NCBI RefSeq assembly: GCF_038051925.1
Contig: NZ_CP150634.1
Span: 1,116,001 to 1,180,000, forward strand
Origin: Methylotuvimicrobium sp. KM2
Lineage (GTDB): Bacteria; Pseudomonadota; Gammaproteobacteria; Methylococcales; Methylomonadaceae
DNA: 64,000 nt
Direction: 5' to 3'
The translations under genes were made by a program, and so were the position numbers. Position 1 is the first letter of the stretch; each line of letters begins with the position of its first letter. Of this stretch, positions 1-8,422 are shown piece after piece. The notes under the pieces are model-generated. The model saw only the letters and a program-made list of their open reading frames with translations. It did not search any database and was not told where the DNA came from.

Positions 1-2
1 AT

Positions 3-221
3 CAAGCGATTAACGGACAAGAGCAAGCGCTGCATTCATTGGAAACGGAACTCAGTCGGGTGCGCGGAAATTGGATAGGACTGCATAATCGAACTAAGAG
101 TCTTTCGAAATTATTTGACGCGGCACAAGCCGATGAAGTTAAACAATCAGATAGACGCGAACAAATCGAACAGGATGATAGAGTGGCTTCAGGGCGGCGC
201 GGCGGCACGAAAAATGCCTGA
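3..221 (+). CDS. fliJ: Flagellar export chaperone FliJ, C-terminal part
   Basis: The open frame enters from the left edge and ends at TGA 219-221. The 72 visible residues are a charged, helix-forming stretch (ExELSRVRGNWIG, then KSLSKLFDAAQADE and RREQIEQDD). This resembles the C-terminal coiled coil of FliJ, which usually ends in a run of Arg/Glu followed by an acidic QDEW-like motif. FliJ is the general chaperone of the flagellar type III export apparatus and stimulates the FliI ATPase. A large fliK-type gene starts 30 bp downstream on the same strand, which is the usual fliI-fliJ-fliK order. The start lies outside the window. The assignment rests on this short tail and the neighbour. Confidence 0.7.
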   Translation, partial: QAINGQEQALHSLETELSRVRGNWIGLHNRTKSLSKLFDAAQADEVKQSDRREQIEQDDRVASGRRGGTKNA

Positions 222-251
222 TAAATCCGTAACAGTTAAGAGGGAAAGTAT

Positions 252-2405
252 ATGAACGCTTTAAATTTATTGACGATGCTATCCGGTTCAATCGGCAAAG
301 AAAATTTAAGCCGGCTTTTTCAGGGAGAAGATAAAGCATCCGGTGGCTTTGCCGAAACCTTGATGGCTCAGATCGGTCTGCTCGCGCAACCCGAATCGCA
401 GGAAAATTTAACGTTGCCAATGACTGATTTAGCGGAATTAACCGAACAATTAACGCAGTTGACAAGTTTTGATTCCGAACGAATGAGTTCGACCATGCAA
501 AATGTTGCCGGTTTATTGGGCAATAAATTGCCGGTTTCGGGCCATTTCGATCAAGAAATCGATCTAGAGAAAACCATGAAGACGTTAAGTGAAGTACTCG
601 CTCATATTGAGGCCGCGACCGAGTCGTTGGCTAATGCGACGGATATGTTCGGTAATATGGAGCGGGTCGAAGCGGATGAAGCGAGGTTGCTCGATCATAC
701 TTCTGTGGAAATCCCTGCTGCCATTCCTGTAGCTACGATGCTTCTGAACATTATCGAAAACCCGGATAAGACGATACTGGCGGTCGATGCAAATACTAAG
801 TTGCCGATTGAGAATCAGGACGGCACCGGGATTACCGATGCTGAAGTAAATATTCCTAAGTTAATTAGAGATATATTGCAAACAACGAAGAGGCTTGAGC
901 GCACCGTTCTGAAAGATACGCAAGCCATGCCGGTAACGACGTTGCCTCCGAACATTATCGAAAACCCGGATAAGACGATACTGGCGGTCGATGCAAATAC
1001 TAAGTTGCCGCTTGAGAATCAGGACGGCACCGGGATTACCGATGCTGAAGTAAATATTCCTAATTTAATCAGAGATATATTGCAAACAACGAAGAGGCTT
1101 GAGCGCACCGTTCTGAAAGATACGCAAGCCATGCCGGTAACGACGATGCCTCCGAACATTATCGAAAACCCGGATAAGACGATACTGGCGGTCGATGCAA
1201 ATACTAAGTTGCCGCTTGAGAATCAGGACGGTACCGGGATTACCGATGCTGAAGTAAATATTCCTAATTTAATCAGAGATATATTGCAAACAACGAAGAG
1301 GCTTGAGCGCACCGTTCTGAAAGATACGCAAGCCATGCCGGTAACGACGATGCCTCCGAACATTATCGAAAACCCGGATAAGACGATACTGGCGGTCGAT
1401 GCAAATACTAAGTTGCCGCTTGAGAATCAGGACGGCACCGGGATTACCGATGCTGAAGTAAATATTCCTAATTTAATCAGAGATATATTGCAAACAACGA
1501 AGAGGCTTGAGCGCACCGTTCTGAAAGATACGCAAGCCATGCCGGTAACGACGATGCCTCTGAACATTATCGAAAACCCGGATAAGACGATACTGGCGGT
1601 CGATGCAAATACTAAGTTGCCGATTGAGAATCAGGACGGCACCGGGATTACCGATGGTGAAGGAAATATTCCTCAGTTAATCAAGAATCTATTGCAAAAA
1701 GGAGAAGAGTTGAGCAATGGCAAGTCGCTGGTCGAAGAACAGCGTCTTGCTGGGGAAAGCAAAGTATCGACTGACGGAAAGGTTGTTGACCTGCATGCCA
1801 AGACCGAGTCAAAAACCGCAAGTATCGAGAAAAAATTAGCGCCTACTACGGCAGTTGAAAAACCGGTTCCGAAAATGGCGTTGGATATGGCTCAATTACA
1901 TCGGCAAATTGCCGGTCAAACAAAAATCGAAGCACCGGCTATGAGCAAGCCGATTGCGCATCCCGAATGGGACCAGGAACTAGGCGAACGTATTGTTTGG
2001 ATGAATAATCGGGCCATGCCGTTTGCCGAACTTAAACTAAATCCTCAGCATCTCGGGCCTATTTCAATTCGTATCGATATGAATCAGGATCAAACTACAA
2101 TCGCATTTTCAGCTCAACAAGCGGCAGTAAAAGAAGCCATAGAAGCCGCGATCCCGAAGTTACGTGAAATGATGGGAGCTCAACAGTTGAATGTAGCTGA
2201 GATAAGCGTGACTCAAGCTTCGCTTAACGAACAAGCTAAGCTACCGGGATTTGGTCAAGCCGCTCAACAGCAAAACGAAGGCGGACAGAAAAATAGCCGT
2301 GGAACCAAGGTTTTTGAAAACTCGGACAGTGCGGCTAATACTAGCGAAGATGTCGATAATGCAAATGCGTTGGCCAGTTCAGGAATATTGAATATTTTTG
2401 CATGA
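252..2405 (+). CDS. fliK: Flagellar hook-length control protein FliK with internal tandem repeats
   Basis: This 717-residue protein has the FliK plan: a long, low-complexity N-terminal ruler region and a compact C-terminal hook-length domain at about residues 570-660 (WDQELGERIVWM, then AELKLNPQHLGPISIRI and a Q-rich tail). FliK is secreted during hook growth, measures hook length and switches export specificity through FlhB. The start ATG at 252 follows a GAGGGAAAG Shine-Dalgarno. Residues ~166-480 consist of five tandem 68-residue copies beginning NIIENPDKTILAVDANTKLP. Most FliK proteins are 400-600 residues, so the extra length is explained by these repeats. FliK length sets hook length in Salmonella, so copy number could affect hook length here; that is inference. 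Confidence 0.88.
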   Translation: MNALNLLTMLSGSIGKENLSRLFQGEDKASGGFAETLMAQIGLLAQPESQENLTLPMTDLAELTEQLTQLTSFDSERMSSTMQNVAGLLGNKLPVSGHFDQEIDLEKTMKTLSEVLAHIEAATESLANATDMFGNMERVEADEARLLDHTSVEIPAAIPVATMLLNIIENPDKTILAVDANTKLPIENQDGTGITDAEVNIPKLIRDILQTTKRLERTVLKDTQAMPVTTLPPNIIENPDKTILAVDANTKLPLENQDGTGITDAEVNIPNLIRDILQTTKRLERTVLKDTQAMPVTTMPPNIIENPDKTILAVDANTKLPLENQDGTGITDAEVNIPNLIRDILQTTKRLERTVLKDTQAMPVTTMPPNIIENPDKTILAVDANTKLPLENQDGTGITDAEVNIPNLIRDILQTTKRLERTVLKDTQAMPVTTMPLNIIENPDKTILAVDANTKLPIENQDGTGITDGEGNIPQLIKNLLQKGEELSNGKSLVEEQRLAGESKVSTDGKVVDLHAKTESKTASIEKKLAPTTAVEKPVPKMALDMAQLHRQIAGQTKIEAPAMSKPIAHPEWDQELGERIVWMNNRAMPFAELKLNPQHLGPISIRIDMNQDQTTIAFSAQQAAVKEAIEAAIPKLREMMGAQQLNVAEISVTQASLNEQAKLPGFGQAAQQQNEGGQKNSRGTKVFENSDSAANTSEDVDNANALASSGILNIFA
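747..1700 (+). repeat. Five in-frame tandem copies of a 204-bp unit inside fliK
   Basis: Copies start at 747, 951, 1155, 1359 and 1563, exactly 204 bp (68 codons) apart. Copies 2-4 are almost identical at DNA level. Copy 1 and copy 5 carry more substitutions (for example LPIENQ against LPLENQ), and copy 5 degenerates after the NIPQLI segment. The pattern of near-identical middle copies and diverged edge copies is what recent unequal exchange would leave. Confidence 0.97.
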
Positions 2406-2406
2406 T

Positions 2407-2581
2407 CCTGAATTCGGCAGTTTAACCATGAAGCACATGAAGTTCATGAAGGATTCCAAGAACTTACCAAATCCTTCTCGCTAACCTTTTTGGTGAGCGA
2501 AAGTTCTATACAAACGCGTAATAAGCTATTGAATTAACTTCCTATTCTTCATGATCTTCATGGTGAAATGCTTTTTCTAGG
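2407..2581 (-). repeat. Dispersed ~170-bp palindromic repeat, copy A
   Basis: This lies in the gap after fliK. It matches, in reverse orientation, the sequences at 57446-57615 and 58929-59105. Its ends are inverted versions of one another, built from short ATGAAG-type words (CCATGAAGATCATGAAG at one end, CTTCATGAACTTCATG at the other). The whole unit can therefore fold into a long hairpin, as a MITE would. No reading frame is conserved between copies. Confidence 0.85.
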
Positions 2582-2724
2582 ATGATGGGTGAGTAATTTG
2601 TTAGTTGAATCCGCGTAATTCTATAGAGCACGGTTGGCGAGTCATAGAGTCCTTCATGCTTCGACTTGGCTTGGCGCGAACGGTATATTTTCCGGTGCAT
2701 TAAGCGTTTATGCCGAAATTGGAA
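2582..2724. other. Short intergenic stretch, no feature seen
   Basis: This runs between the repeat and the lipoprotein gene's stop codon. No gene, hairpin or further repeat was recognised. Confidence 0.4.
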
Positions 2725-3270
2725 TTAATACCACGGAAAATAAAAACGAGGACGATAGCGGTAGTATCCGTAAGGATAAAAGCCCCAGGGATAAGGGCCG
2801 TAACCGAAACCTGCGCCGAAATCGCAGCGGCAATCTCTTTGAGTGCGTTCCGGCCAACGATGAATCGTTTGGACTTCGATGACGGGGACGGTCAGCGATT
2901 TGTTGCCGATTTTAAGCGAATCGCTGCCTTTTAGTGTGCCGGCGGCTGTGATTTGGGTATTTTTACGGTAAACGGCAGGGTCGTAAAATTCGGGAGTTTC
3001 CAGGATGAATCGACCTGCGGTTTCTTGGTCGGTTTGCGGTCTTCCGAATCTGTCTAACGGGTAATGAAGAATCTGTAGTCGGCTAAGGTTTTCCTCGTTA
3101 TCGACTTGGATGATCGTGCCGCCCCAGCGTATTCGGTGATTTTTATAGGTGTCGATATGATCGATGGTTTCGGTATATTGAATGTCCGGCACCGGTGCGT
3201 TTTGTATTGCCACGGGCAGGCTGGAGCATCCCGGTAAGATGAATGCGCAAAAGAGGGTAAACCATTTCAT
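2725..3270 (-). CDS. slp: Slp-family outer membrane lipoprotein
   Basis: This 181-residue protein starts with a lipoprotein signal (MKWFTLFCAFILPGC; the lipobox LPGC makes Cys15 the lipidated residue). The body resembles the Slp/YeaY family: an OB-like fold with HRIRWGGTII, then RFILETPEFYDPAVY and ITAAGTLKG, and VPVIEVQTIHRWPE near the end. E. coli Slp is a starvation- and acid-inducible outer membrane lipoprotein of unclear function. The C-terminus is unusual in being very rich in Tyr, Pro, Gly and Phe (last ~30 residues), a tail seen in some family members. It is transcribed alone, with a convergent gap to fliK on one side and the divergent mosaic region on the other. Confidence 0.82.
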   Translation of the reverse strand: MKWFTLFCAFILPGCSSLPVAIQNAPVPDIQYTETIDHIDTYKNHRIRWGGTIIQVDNEENLSRLQILHYPLDRFGRPQTDQETAGRFILETPEFYDPAVYRKNTQITAAGTLKGSDSLKIGNKSLTVPVIEVQTIHRWPERTQRDCRCDFGAGFGYGPYPWGFYPYGYYRYRPRFYFPWY

Positions 3271-3691
3271 AGCCTGGGCTCACGGTGTTTATTGATATTT
3301 TTTTCAGACCTTTTTTTTAACGTCAAATTCATTTTAGACTGATTTTCTCATCATTTCGACGAGTGAGTGTTTACGACTTATCAGCGGACGCCGTTTCAAG
3401 GTGTTTAGTCGCGGTTTTTTAGGATTCGGTCATAAATATACCCATCGCAGATCAAGATTCGGCACCACGGCGTCCAGTTAAGCGAGTTACCGAACCCGTT
3501 ACAAAACTCATAGCTCCAGGAAGTTATTTTTCACGAAATCCTTAGGACTTAAGTAAATAAAATTCATAAAAGCCTTGTAAACAGTTAATATGGCTCAATA
3601 TTTAAATACGGCTTTCGCGGTGGAATTATGCCGAATAATGGCTTTTCCATGCTGTTTTATCAAATTATTTAATCGACTAGGATCAATTGCT
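3271..3691. repeat. Intergenic mosaic of two dispersed repeat fragments
   Basis: The 421-bp gap has no gene. Positions 3437-3470 match the right end of the TTATACCC-bounded element described at 39220. Positions 3469-3557 match 45977-46058 (shared core AGCGAGTTACCGAACC, then CATAG-TTCCA). The remainder has no recognisable feature. The upstream 35 codons of open frame before 3692 are read from this mosaic and are not taken as coding. Confidence 0.6.
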
Positions 3692-4033
3692 ATGAAAAAC
3701 GTTGGTTTATCTTCTTTACGGGCTTTGAATTTAGGCCTCATGTTGTTTGCCGGTTCGATAGGTGTCGCGGGGCTTTCCGGTTGTATGACAGCTGGTAAGG
3801 ATTTTGCCGTATCGCGAGTGATGGATCTAAAAATCGGCGAAACGACTCAAAATCAAGTACGGGAAATGTTTGGTCAGCCATGGCGGATGGGCATGGAGGA
3901 CGGTCGCCACACTTGGACGTACGGAAAATATAAATATTCTTTATTCGGGCCAGCCGAAACCGAAGATTTAGTCATTCGCTTCGACAATAACGGCATTGTT
4001 CGGTCGTATACCTTCAATACCAGTAAAAAATAA
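3692..4033 (+). CDS. SmpA/OmlA (BamE-like) outer membrane lipoprotein
   Basis: The 113-residue product has a lipoprotein signal ending GLSGC and a BamE/SmpA-type domain: SRVMDLKIGETTQNQVREMFGQPW, then a Trp/Tyr beta strand and a C-terminal strand (LVIRFDNNGIVRSYTF). The motif 'L..G.T...V...lG.P' is diagnostic of the SmpA/OmlA family. ATG 3692 is chosen over the in-frame upstream codons because it follows an AGGA Shine-Dalgarno and starts a proper signal peptide. BamE assists the BAM complex; many paralogues of this family have other, unknown roles, so the symbol bamE is not used. Confidence 0.78.
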   Translation: MKNVGLSSLRALNLGLMLFAGSIGVAGLSGCMTAGKDFAVSRVMDLKIGETTQNQVREMFGQPWRMGMEDGRHTWTYGKYKYSLFGPAETEDLVIRFDNNGIVRSYTFNTSKK

Positions 4034-4044
4034 GCGCCGATGAT

Positions 4045-4971
4045 ATGACGGCGCCGATCGAGATCACGCATCAAAAGCTGGTTGTTGCGGTTTCATCCCG
4101 GGCTTTGTTTAACTTGGACGAATCGCACCGTATTTTCGAAACGGAAGGCAAAGAGGCTTTTTGCCGTTACCAGATCGAACATGAGGATGAAATACTGGAG
4201 CCCGGTTTCGGTTATGAACTGGTCAAAAAGTTTCTGGCGTTGAACGCCATCAGCAAAAGCGGCCCGATTGTCGAAGTGATCTTGCTGTCGCACAACAGCG
4301 CCGATACCGGTCTTAGAATTTTTAATTCGATTGCGCATCATAAACTCGATATTTCCCGCGCGGCGTTTACCAGCGGCGTTTCACCTTACGAATATATTCG
4401 AGCGTTCGGCGCGCATTTGTTCCTTTCATCGAATGCGGTTGACGTCGCTAACGCCTTGGCGGCCGGTTATGCGGCCGCGACGATATTGTCGGGTTCTTCG
4501 CTGAAAAAGTCTCATGATCAATTGCGCATCGCGTTCGACGGCGACTCGGTATTGTTTTCGGACGATTCCGAGCGCATTTATCAAGAGCGCGGTCTAAGCG
4601 CATTTACCGAAAACGAGTGCAGCCAAGCCAAAAATCCACTGCCCGGCGGTCCTTTCAAGGAGTTTTTGAGTACATTGCATCGTATCCAGGCTCAGTTCGA
4701 CCCGGATGCCGTGCCGATTCGAACGGCTCTAGTGACTGCAAGGGGTGCGCCGGCTCACGAGCGGGTGGTTAGGACGCTTAGACTTTGGGGGGTCAGAATC
4801 GATGAGGCTTTGTTTTTAGGCGGCATGCCGAAAGGTCCTTTTTTGGATGCTTTCGGTGCGGATATCTTTTTCGACGATCAGCAAGGTCATTGCGAATCGG
4901 CTGCCCGGCATGTTGCCGCGGCTCATGTGCCGCATGGTGTCGCTAATCGGAAACGATCCGATAATACATGA
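4045..4971 (+). CDS. 5'-nucleotidase (PF06189 family)
   Basis: The 308-residue protein matches the cytosolic 5'-nucleotidase family. The N-terminal motif is LVVAVSSRALFNLDESHRIF, where the Asp sits in the HAD-like loop. Next come EVILLSHNSADTGLRIFNSI and RAAFTSGVSPYEYIRAFGAHLFLS, then the second acidic loop IAFDGDSVLFSDDSERIY, and finally DIFFDDQQGHCESA. These enzymes dephosphorylate nucleoside 5'-monophosphates (AMP/IMP). It starts 11 bp after the preceding lipoprotein gene, so the two may be co-transcribed. Its last 29 bp overlap the 3' end of the convergent minus-strand gene. Confidence 0.88.
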   Translation: MTAPIEITHQKLVVAVSSRALFNLDESHRIFETEGKEAFCRYQIEHEDEILEPGFGYELVKKFLALNAISKSGPIVEVILLSHNSADTGLRIFNSIAHHKLDISRAAFTSGVSPYEYIRAFGAHLFLSSNAVDVANALAAGYAAATILSGSSLKKSHDQLRIAFDGDSVLFSDDSERIYQERGLSAFTENECSQAKNPLPGGPFKEFLSTLHRIQAQFDPDAVPIRTALVTARGAPAHERVVRTLRLWGVRIDEALFLGGMPKGPFLDAFGADIFFDDQQGHCESAARHVAAAHVPHGVANRKRSDNT

Positions 4972-5179
4972 ATTGTTCCTCGGCTTCGATCAGCTTGTTG
5001 AGATAATAACGTTTCTCGAGAGGTTCGGCCCGGGCCAGCTCGTCTCCAGTCGAATATTTGCCGGGCGGCAATAAAATGGTTTCGATTTGTGACGGCGTAC
5101 TGATCAATAAGGCTTCGATAGTCGTTGTTTGAATGCGGAATTGAACGGAATTGGGTTTTCCCGGCAATATTTCAATCAA
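4943..5179 (-). pseudogene. C-terminal part of the frameshifted 505-residue protein
   Basis: The 78-residue frame (IEILPGKPNSVQFRI, LPPGKYSTGDELA, LIEAEEQFMYYRI) begins at an ATG that overlaps the stop of the larger frame by 8 bp. It reads as the natural continuation of that protein: the pattern 'E(I/F)LPG.P..V..R' usually follows the 'GIIRW' strand in such proteins. It is probably not an independent gene, although the ATGA-like overlap would allow coupled translation of a separate polypeptide. Confidence 0.55.
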
Positions 5180-6461
5180 GAACTGTTGTATAGGGGATGA
5201 GCTCTTGATTTTTTTTTCGGATTATGCCAATGCTAGGCATTTTTTGTTGATTGTAGAGTAAAATCGGTTGGCCGGCAGTGAGTCCTTCGTTCTTTGCATG
5301 GCCTAAAATATACTGCGTAAACTTCGTCTGTTGGATATTGATCCATTCAACTTTAATGCTTTTGCCGCTATCTTGGGATAGATGAAGTTGGCGAGGACTT
5401 AGCATTTTGAATTCACTTTCCATCGGCACGAGTTCCATTTTGCTCAGAACCTCGGCCTTAGCCATAGGGCCGCCCAATCGATGGATTTTAAAAATTCTTT
5501 CAAGGTGCTTGAGCCGTTCGCATATTGGGGTTATATCAGCGGTATAACAATAAGCTTCGGGCTTTGATAGTATCACTGAATCGAGAATGTCTTGATAGCC
5601 GCTTATTTTTTGGCGTAAAGTGAAATAAAAATCGTCTTGCCCCTCCATTTCCGGTGCGAAGTTTGATAGATGCTGCGCAACTGCTTCGGTGTTGAAAATA
5701 AGGCTGTTTTCGTCAGGTATGGCAGGAGTGTCTTGATGCAAGGTTTTATTGCAACCGTCCCAGTAAAAGTTATAAGACGGATTTAGTGATTTTTCGAATG
5801 CGACTAAATCGGCAATGCGATCGGCGAGATCGAAATACCCGATGATTCGTTCCGCAGGTGCTGGGTAAGGATCGAATAATGCGAACAACAGATTGCGTTT
5901 TAACACCGACGATATCGATTTATGCGCTTTAAATGCCGGAATTTTGCTCGTTAACGAAATAGGTATTAATTGTTCGTTGCGTGCGATTTGATAAAGTTCT
6001 CCCGTCTTTTGCCAAAGCGTCGAGGAATTCCGCTCCGAAATCAATGTATTTGTCCGCATTGTCAGTCCTGCGATTTGCATGGCCGTAAAGATGGCATGAG
6101 CCTTGCATTTTTCGTTTAAGGATTGGGCAGTAGATGCATGGCAGTAGGCAAGGCAGTGGCTACGTAACAATTGACTACTGAGTCTGGCAAGTTTGCGGGA
6201 TTTTGGCTTGACCGAGCCTTCGTCGATGATTGATGGTAATAATGATGAGATCAAATTATCGGAAATAAGTAAGACCGACGGGGTCAAGATATCGAGTACG
6301 GCCAGCAAGTCTTTGTTGCCGAGTCGAATATGCGGTATTTTTTTTAATGCCGCATAAAACGTTGCGCCTGAGGCAATGGAGTCTTTAACGTCGAGTCGAC
6401 TCAACCAGTCGGCTACCGCGTCTTGTTCTAACGTAAAAGGAAATGATTCAGATTGTTTCAT
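5172..6461 (-). CDS. Uncharacterised protein, possibly PilZ-like, truncated by a frameshift
   Basis: This gives 429 residues up to a stop at 5172. The N-terminal two thirds are helical and unrecognised. The C-terminal part (MLSPRQLHLSQDSGKSIKVEWINIQQ, then GQPILLYNQQKMPSIGIIRKK) looks like the layout of PilZ-type c-di-GMP proteins, which carry a 'G(V/I)(V/I)RW' strand at this point; this is weak, from pattern only. The strand is interrupted just after IGIIRKK by a run of nine A residues. Reading with one A fewer continues through IKSSSPIQQFLIEILPGKP into the next open frame, giving a 505-residue protein with no internal stop. The original gene is therefore probably 4943-6461. Confidence 0.6.
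   Translation of the reverse strand: MKQSESFPFTLEQDAVADWLSRLDVKDSIASGATFYAALKKIPHIRLGNKDLLAVLDILTPSVLLISDNLISSLLPSIIDEGSVKPKSRKLARLSSQLLRSHCLAYCHASTAQSLNEKCKAHAIFTAMQIAGLTMRTNTLISERNSSTLWQKTGELYQIARNEQLIPISLTSKIPAFKAHKSISSVLKRNLLFALFDPYPAPAERIIGYFDLADRIADLVAFEKSLNPSYNFYWDGCNKTLHQDTPAIPDENSLIFNTEAVAQHLSNFAPEMEGQDDFYFTLRQKISGYQDILDSVILSKPEAYCYTADITPICERLKHLERIFKIHRLGGPMAKAEVLSKMELVPMESEFKMLSPRQLHLSQDSGKSIKVEWINIQQTKFTQYILGHAKNEGLTAGQPILLYNQQKMPSIGIIRKKNQELIPYTTVLD
5209..5217 (-). repeat. A9 homopolymer (T9 on plus strand) at the frameshift
   Basis: Nine consecutive T on the plus strand. A tract of eight restores one open frame from 6461 to 4943. The tract could be a mutation, a phase-variable site, a transcriptional-slippage site or a sequencing error. 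Confidence 0.9.
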
Positions 6462-6595
6462 CGTATCCGATTTTGATGATTCATTAAGCTTTTACATTGT
6501 AGACCCTATGGCTATTTCCGTTGAGAAATTATCCGCACTTCGTCCATGTAAATTTTAGTAATTGTTTCAAAATAATTACCCGGTTTTATCGGCCA

Positions 6596-6693
6596 GTATC
6601 AGGTAACGCTTCCAGAAGACGCCGTGAATATATCCCTATAGGCTTGGGCGCGGCGTCCATGCCGCGCACACTTCTTCCAGCGTTACCTGATAC
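6596..6693. repeat. 98-bp palindromic element
   Basis: The left end GTATCAGGTAACGCT is the exact reverse complement of the right end. The interior includes GACGCCGTGAAT and a GGCTTGGGC word, which resemble the centre of the TTATACCC-bounded element at 39220 (GACGCCGTGAATACGTCC). It lies between the 5' end of the frameshifted gene and the 3' end of epmB. Confidence 0.75.
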
Positions 6694-6727
6694 GAGCCAA
6701 ATCGGGAAATAAATTTTGGACACTTAC

Positions 6728-7750
6728 TTAAAGTACACGTTCCGATGCTTCGATTGGTTTTTTGTATGGCGCCCCAGCTACTTCCCGCACCAATTTCGGC
6801 ACTAAATAACCCGGCAGGCTTTTTTGCAAGGTTTCGTATAAGGCCAAAGTTTCCCCATTGGAAACTTCAAAATGCCCGGTACCGTTCGCTTTATCGAGGC
6901 AATGCAAATAGTAAGGCACGATGCCGTTGCGGAACAAAGTTTCGCTGAGCCGGCAGAGTTGTTCGGCATTGTCGTTGATGTTTTTCAGCAACACAGCCTG
7001 ATTGAAGAGCATGATGTCGGCATGCTTGAGTTTACGGCTGGCGGTCTCGACGGCGGGACTTATTTCGTTGGCATGATTGCAGTGCATGACGATCGTAACG
7101 CTTGGCCGTGCGGTATTCAGGGACTTGATGAATTCATCAGTGATTCGCGATGGCAGCACGATAGGGATGCGGCTATGAATGCGGATGCGGGTTAGATGTT
7201 CGATCGCATTGAGCTGCTCGATGAGTTCGGCAAGACGGCTATCGCTTAATAACAACGGGTCGCCGCCGCTGAGAATGACTTCGGTTATGCTCGGATCATT
7301 GCGGATAAATTCGATGGCCCGGTTTTGTTTTTGGCGTCCGAGTTGGTAATCGGCATACGGAAAATTTCTACGGAAGCAATATCGGCAGTTGATCGCGCAG
7401 GTTCCGGTATTGATCATTAATACCCGGCCTTGATATTTGTGCAAAATATGGTTTTCGCGGATAGCCATGAGATCGCCGACCGGATCGTCGTTGAAGCCGG
7501 GGTAGGCGAGGGTTTCGTCGTGAACCGGCAATACTTGAAGCAATAAAGGATCGGCAGGGTCGTTTTTATGCATGCTTTCGGCAAAGCTTTTCGGTACTTT
7601 CAGTGAAAATTGCTTCGCGGCTTGTTCCGATATCGGTAATTTTTTTGGGTCGAGTTCCAAAAACGCGCAAAGCGCTGCGATAGTCGTGAAGGCTTCGGCA
7701 AGCTCTTGTTGCCAGGAAATTTTCGGGATATACGGAGGGTTTTGGGTCAT
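6728..7750 (-). CDS. epmB: EF-P beta-lysylation protein EpmB (L-lysine 2,3-aminomutase type)
   Basis: The 340-residue radical-SAM protein has the CAINCRYCFRRNFPYA motif (CxxxCxxC binding a 4Fe-4S cluster), ITEVILSGGDPLLLSD, and HSRIPIVLPSRIT, typical of the KamA/EpmB family. It lacks the long C-terminal extension of catabolic lysine 2,3-aminomutases. EpmB converts (S)-alpha-lysine to (R)-beta-lysine, which EpmA then attaches to elongation factor P. It is divergent from efp (103 bp between starts), and epmA follows efp. All three parts of the pathway are therefore together, except EpmC, which was not seen here. Confidence 0.95.
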   Translation of the reverse strand: MTQNPPYIPKISWQQELAEAFTTIAALCAFLELDPKKLPISEQAAKQFSLKVPKSFAESMHKNDPADPLLLQVLPVHDETLAYPGFNDDPVGDLMAIRENHILHKYQGRVLMINTGTCAINCRYCFRRNFPYADYQLGRQKQNRAIEFIRNDPSITEVILSGGDPLLLSDSRLAELIEQLNAIEHLTRIRIHSRIPIVLPSRITDEFIKSLNTARPSVTIVMHCNHANEISPAVETASRKLKHADIMLFNQAVLLKNINDNAEQLCRLSETLFRNGIVPYYLHCLDKANGTGHFEVSNGETLALYETLQKSLPGYLVPKLVREVAGAPYKKPIEASERVL

Positions 7751-7789
7751 CGGGTACGATTTCGTGTTTCTAACAGTTCGGGCGTCTAT

Positions 7790-7795
7790 TATAAT
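7790..7795 (+). promoter_or_regulatory. Probable -10 box of the efp promoter
   Basis: TATAAT lies 57 bp upstream of the efp start in the epmB-efp divergent gap. No convincing -35 box was recognised at the usual spacing. The efp ribosome binding site is GTGAGGAAA just before ATG 7853. Confidence 0.45.
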
Positions 7796-7852
7796 GGCGA
7801 GCTTTTATTTTAAATTAATTCTTTATTCTTAATTGGCAGTCGTGAGGAAAAT

Positions 7853-8422
7853 ATGGCCACATTTAGTACCAATGAATTTAAAGCCGGGTTGAAAGTTATG
7901 CTGGACGGCGATCCCGCCGCAATTATCGAAAACGAATTCGTCAAGCCGGGAAAAGGCCAAGCATTCAACCGGGTTAAGATCAGAAATCTGAAAACCGGAC
8001 GAGTCATAGAAAGAACGTTTAAGTCGGGAGAGTCTTTAGAAGGCGCCGATGTGGTCGATATCGAGATGCAATACCTCTATAACGACGGTCAATTTCGTCA
8101 CTTCATGGTTCCCGATACTTTTGAGCAATATCAGGCTGATGAAAAGGCTGTCGGCGATGCCGGCCTTTGGCTCAAGGATCAGGATATGTGTACCGTGACG
8201 CTATGGAACGATGTTCCTCTTTCGATCATGCCGGCCAATTTTGTCGAATTGGCGATTACCGAAACCGATCCGGGCGTCCGCGGGGATACTTCCGGTGGCG
8301 GTGGCAAACCGGCAGTTCTGGAAACCGGTGCGGTCGTTCGCGTGCCGTTATTCGTGCAAACCGGCGAAGTGATCAAGGTCGATACTCGTACCAGCGAGTA
8401 TGTTTCGCGTGTCAAAGAATAG
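7853..8422 (+). CDS. efp: Translation elongation factor P
   Basis: At 189 residues, this has the full three-domain EF-P length. The loop at residues 31-36 is KPGKGQ, placing the modifiable lysine at K34, as in the E. coli protein modified by EpmA/EpmB. Other family motifs are [15 protein letters not shown], the domain II strand [12 protein letters not shown], and the C-terminal [28 protein letters not shown] relieves ribosome stalling at polyproline stretches. Its stop codon overlaps the epmA GTG start by one base. Confidence 0.98.
   Translation: MATFSTNEFKAGLKVMLDGDPAAIIENEFVKPGKGQAFNRVKIRNLKTGRVIERTFKSGESLEGADVVDIEMQYLYNDGQFRHFMVPDTFEQYQADEKAVGDAGLWLKDQDMCTVTLWNDVPLSIMPANFVELAITETDPGVRGDTSGGGGKPAVLETGAVVRVPLFVQTGEVIKVDTRTSEYVSRVKE

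Noticed and set aside
8167..8421. 85-codon N-terminal extension of EpmA
   Set aside because: It lies inside efp in a different frame. GTG 8422 overlapping the efp stop gives the normal EpmA length.
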